The position numbers and the translations under genes are program-made. DNA of 14,774 nucleotides from an uncultured Clostridia bacterium (GTDB lineage: Bacteria; Bacillota; Clostridia; Christensenellales; UBA1242): assembly GCA_934772445.1 (NCBI GenBank), contig CAKVMJ010000028.1, positions 1-14,774 of the forward strand, written 5' to 3'. The notes under the pieces were generated by a model that saw nothing but the letters and a program-made list of their open reading frames with translations, ran no database searches and was not told where the DNA came from. Each line of letters begins with the position of its first letter. Positions within the stretch are counted from its first letter, which is position 1. Below are positions 14,301-14,774 of this stretch, in pieces.

Positions 14301-14774
14301 ATATGTAACAATCAAATCATAACCATTGATGTTAATAACTTGATTATTAATTGCTGAAGCATCAATAGTTAAATCAGGGTCTGACGCTAGAACTAATTTA
14401 TCAGTACCATTTTCAAAAGTTACTCTAACTTTTAAGTTTGATGTGTCTAAAGTTTCATCAACTGTGATTTCATCGGCAACAGTTCCATTAACAATAGAAA
14501 CATCTGTAATTCTAGGCGCTACGATTTCCACGCTTACTAAAACTGGAGTGGCACAATCATCACATTTTACGCTAAATCTTTGAGTACTACCCACTTCCCC
14601 ATTTTTATCATAACCAGTGAAATCAAACTCTAAATCTTCATAAGAAACTTCTTTTTCAGTTCCGTTATTTAATTCTAGAACAAGTACTGCACCAGCTACA
14701 TTAATATCCATTCCTTGAACAACTGTTGAAGGAATTGTACCTTCTTTTAAGTGTGCACCAATAACTTCTGGAGC
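11376..14774 (-). CDS. Giant secreted/surface protein with Ig-like repeats and a predicted beta-helix (5' end outside window)
   Basis: The reading frame is open to the last base of the window (1132 residues here). The methionine at 14711 lies inside a repeat and has no ribosome binding site, so the true start is further right. Residues 1 to about 421 are at least five tandem Ig-like units of 81-87 residues, best matching the group 3 bacterial Ig-like family. After a linker with another beta-rich domain, about residues 558-926 look like a right-handed parallel beta-helix. Examples are VKAVVLMGDISI, an F-N-I-Y-G-N-Y-F-N-I stretch, and F-V-I-E-N-G-E-F-I-G. The last 200 residues match nothing I know. 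There is no LPxTG, membrane segment or SLH module at the C-terminus. A signal peptide would be off the edge. A role in binding or processing glycans or surface components is inference from the architecture. Confidence 0.85.
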   Translation of the reverse strand, partial: APEVIGAHLKEGTIPSTVVQGMDINVAGAVLVLELNNGTEKEVSYEDLEFDFTGYDKNGEVGSTQRFSVKCDDCATPVLVSVEIVAPRITDVSIVNGTVADEITVDETLDTSNLKVRVTFENGTDKLVLASDPDLTIDASAINNQVININGYDLIVTYKDQAPLIHKVKVVAKQNAVIKTGTMKTKVYVGQDLNFDNLVLVVTQDDGSTKDVPKSELEADAINLNNFDKTTAGTYTIKITYCGTVYDFVITVEEKPTVTIKAGTLSTILFKGNALDLSKLVLNVVYAGGSSEEVNADDARINIDASNINKDEVGTYQLKVTFDGLLYTFDIQVKEPEIVSSKLKDGISFSTTIEQGNEIDFTNFAVTVTYDDGHTEDVFYGDSRLVIDLSNFDKNKAETQTIKYTVDGKEGSFKIKVEVPAYNAEITSFTSDFKTEYVTNSSAKQDSAKQSEFVQLGKEVKVGSNNAVDFRFRAFAGENERNYSQMNISIKIERFVNDAYVELTGNDLLPYATVDPRKHTIQFTSLANGEKFRITSTILNKAEGREIDPIVIDNVNVIDAYNVYNAHDLSVIDNKNENGYWTELKAEWGLTNVNVKAVVLMGDISITRADLPDGQFYTREELYDGNNLKAQYRQPYGYKLDDKGAKTDEVIALDPVGSIKDNQEHLYVRNIKDDEEFNIYGNYFNINAQGVPKAVYGSDTNTSNQNWYVNAKDGEKSYVCMHKALMRFEGLREDDSTTSINESWIERYASQGVAKIQDVNFLGNGKRDDDADESGGIILCKINSVSAEVNNTIHTNFHIGWFSEYGYNFEGFDLNTAEGRKIALEGNPDKNASIIIKNSKGYESYSSLFYVWGTPNFVIENGEFIGAGGPVMIMDHVDAAAAPIRHQASGTNTTYWVGGLASYVDAINCKLESMVVGSEPWFLTFGGSDTELNPITKVLGQISSTDAGFGVAGAEKTFLKANSDNVKQMNMISIFKFGAKEMPTSAGYSRSRMRLFNTRADYEAYLSTGKLADGTSTHYGYDRSIDWTKKASNFGKTEQEKQVFAGLSAQLGKYNEGFYAGPGARKCMFNMAYGSSTGNPDLASSFTFESSSTGVADYVNSENFNKDVLTGEYVNLYLPNGFGAIFQTWDRA
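13512..14774 (-). repeat. Tandem Ig-like domain repeats (five seen, first one cut)
   Basis: These are protein-level repeats inside the large minus-strand gene. Approximate borders are 14514-14774 (cut by the window edge), 14253-14513, 14007-14252, 13764-14006 and 13512-13763. The shared pattern is a hydrophobic start with G-T, then G-x-x-L/I-D/N-x-x-N/K-L/F. Next comes V-x-V-x-Y/F/Q with a D-G-S/H-T-type turn, then I-D-x-S-N/A, and last a G-T-Y-x-I/L-K-V/I-T-Y/F strand closing with V-x-V. The first unit carries a C-D-D-C pair that the others lack. The units have diverged at the DNA level, so this is old duplication rather than recent expansion. Confidence 0.8.

Noticed and set aside
14709..14711. 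ATG at 14711 as start of the Ig-repeat gene
   Set aside because: No ribosome binding site precedes it, it lies within an Ig-like unit, and the frame stays open to the window edge.

Overview
The window is AT-rich (about one third G+C by eye). It uses AGGAG-type ribosome binding sites, sigma-A-type promoters (TTGACA/TATAAT) and U-tailed hairpin terminators, reads TGG as Trp, and uses all three standard stops. A single-chain pyruvate:ferredoxin oxidoreductase and a lipobox lipoprotein point to an anaerobic low-GC Bacillota, most likely an uncultured gut-type Clostridia lineage. The taxonomic part is inference. I see no CRISPR array, rRNA, tRNA, insertion sequence or phage gene.

Region 1 (1-3869, all minus strand) is a remodelled truA-rplM neighbourhood. 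It starts, in transcription order, with truA (tRNA pseudouridine synthase). Then come a 330-residue membrane-anchored helical protein, a 368-residue lipoprotein, a terminator, a 216-residue soluble acidic protein with its own promoter, and the first 24 codons of rplM (ribosomal protein L13) running off the left edge. In many Firmicutes truA and rplM are adjacent, so three unrecognised genes appear to have been inserted between them. rplM has a strong promoter and a leader that can fold, possibly the autoregulatory L13 leader.

Region 2 (3870-7602, plus strand) holds the 1168-residue PFOR gene. It has a TTG start, a near-consensus promoter and a bidirectional terminator shared with the convergent gene.

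Region 3 (7603-9640, minus) is a tight two-gene unit. A patatin-like phospholipase with a cationic C-terminal tail is followed two bases later by a ComEC-type metallo-beta-lactamase-fold hydrolase with a membrane segment at each end. The second gene has no visible ribosome binding site, so its translation is probably coupled.

Region 4 (9641-11265) holds ung (uracil-DNA glycosylase, plus) convergent with a SpoU/TrmH-family RNA 2'-O-methyltransferase (minus). The shared hairpin terminator includes the methyltransferase stop codon.

Region 5 (11338-14774, minus) is the 3' part of a giant, probably secreted protein: at least five Ig-like repeats followed by a predicted parallel beta-helix, with no visible anchor at its C-terminus. 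Its true start lies beyond the right edge.

The best leads for something undescribed are the three-gene insertion between truA and rplM, the phospholipase/hydrolase pair, and the C-terminal part of the Ig/beta-helix protein. Everything else is housekeeping metabolism, DNA repair or RNA modification.
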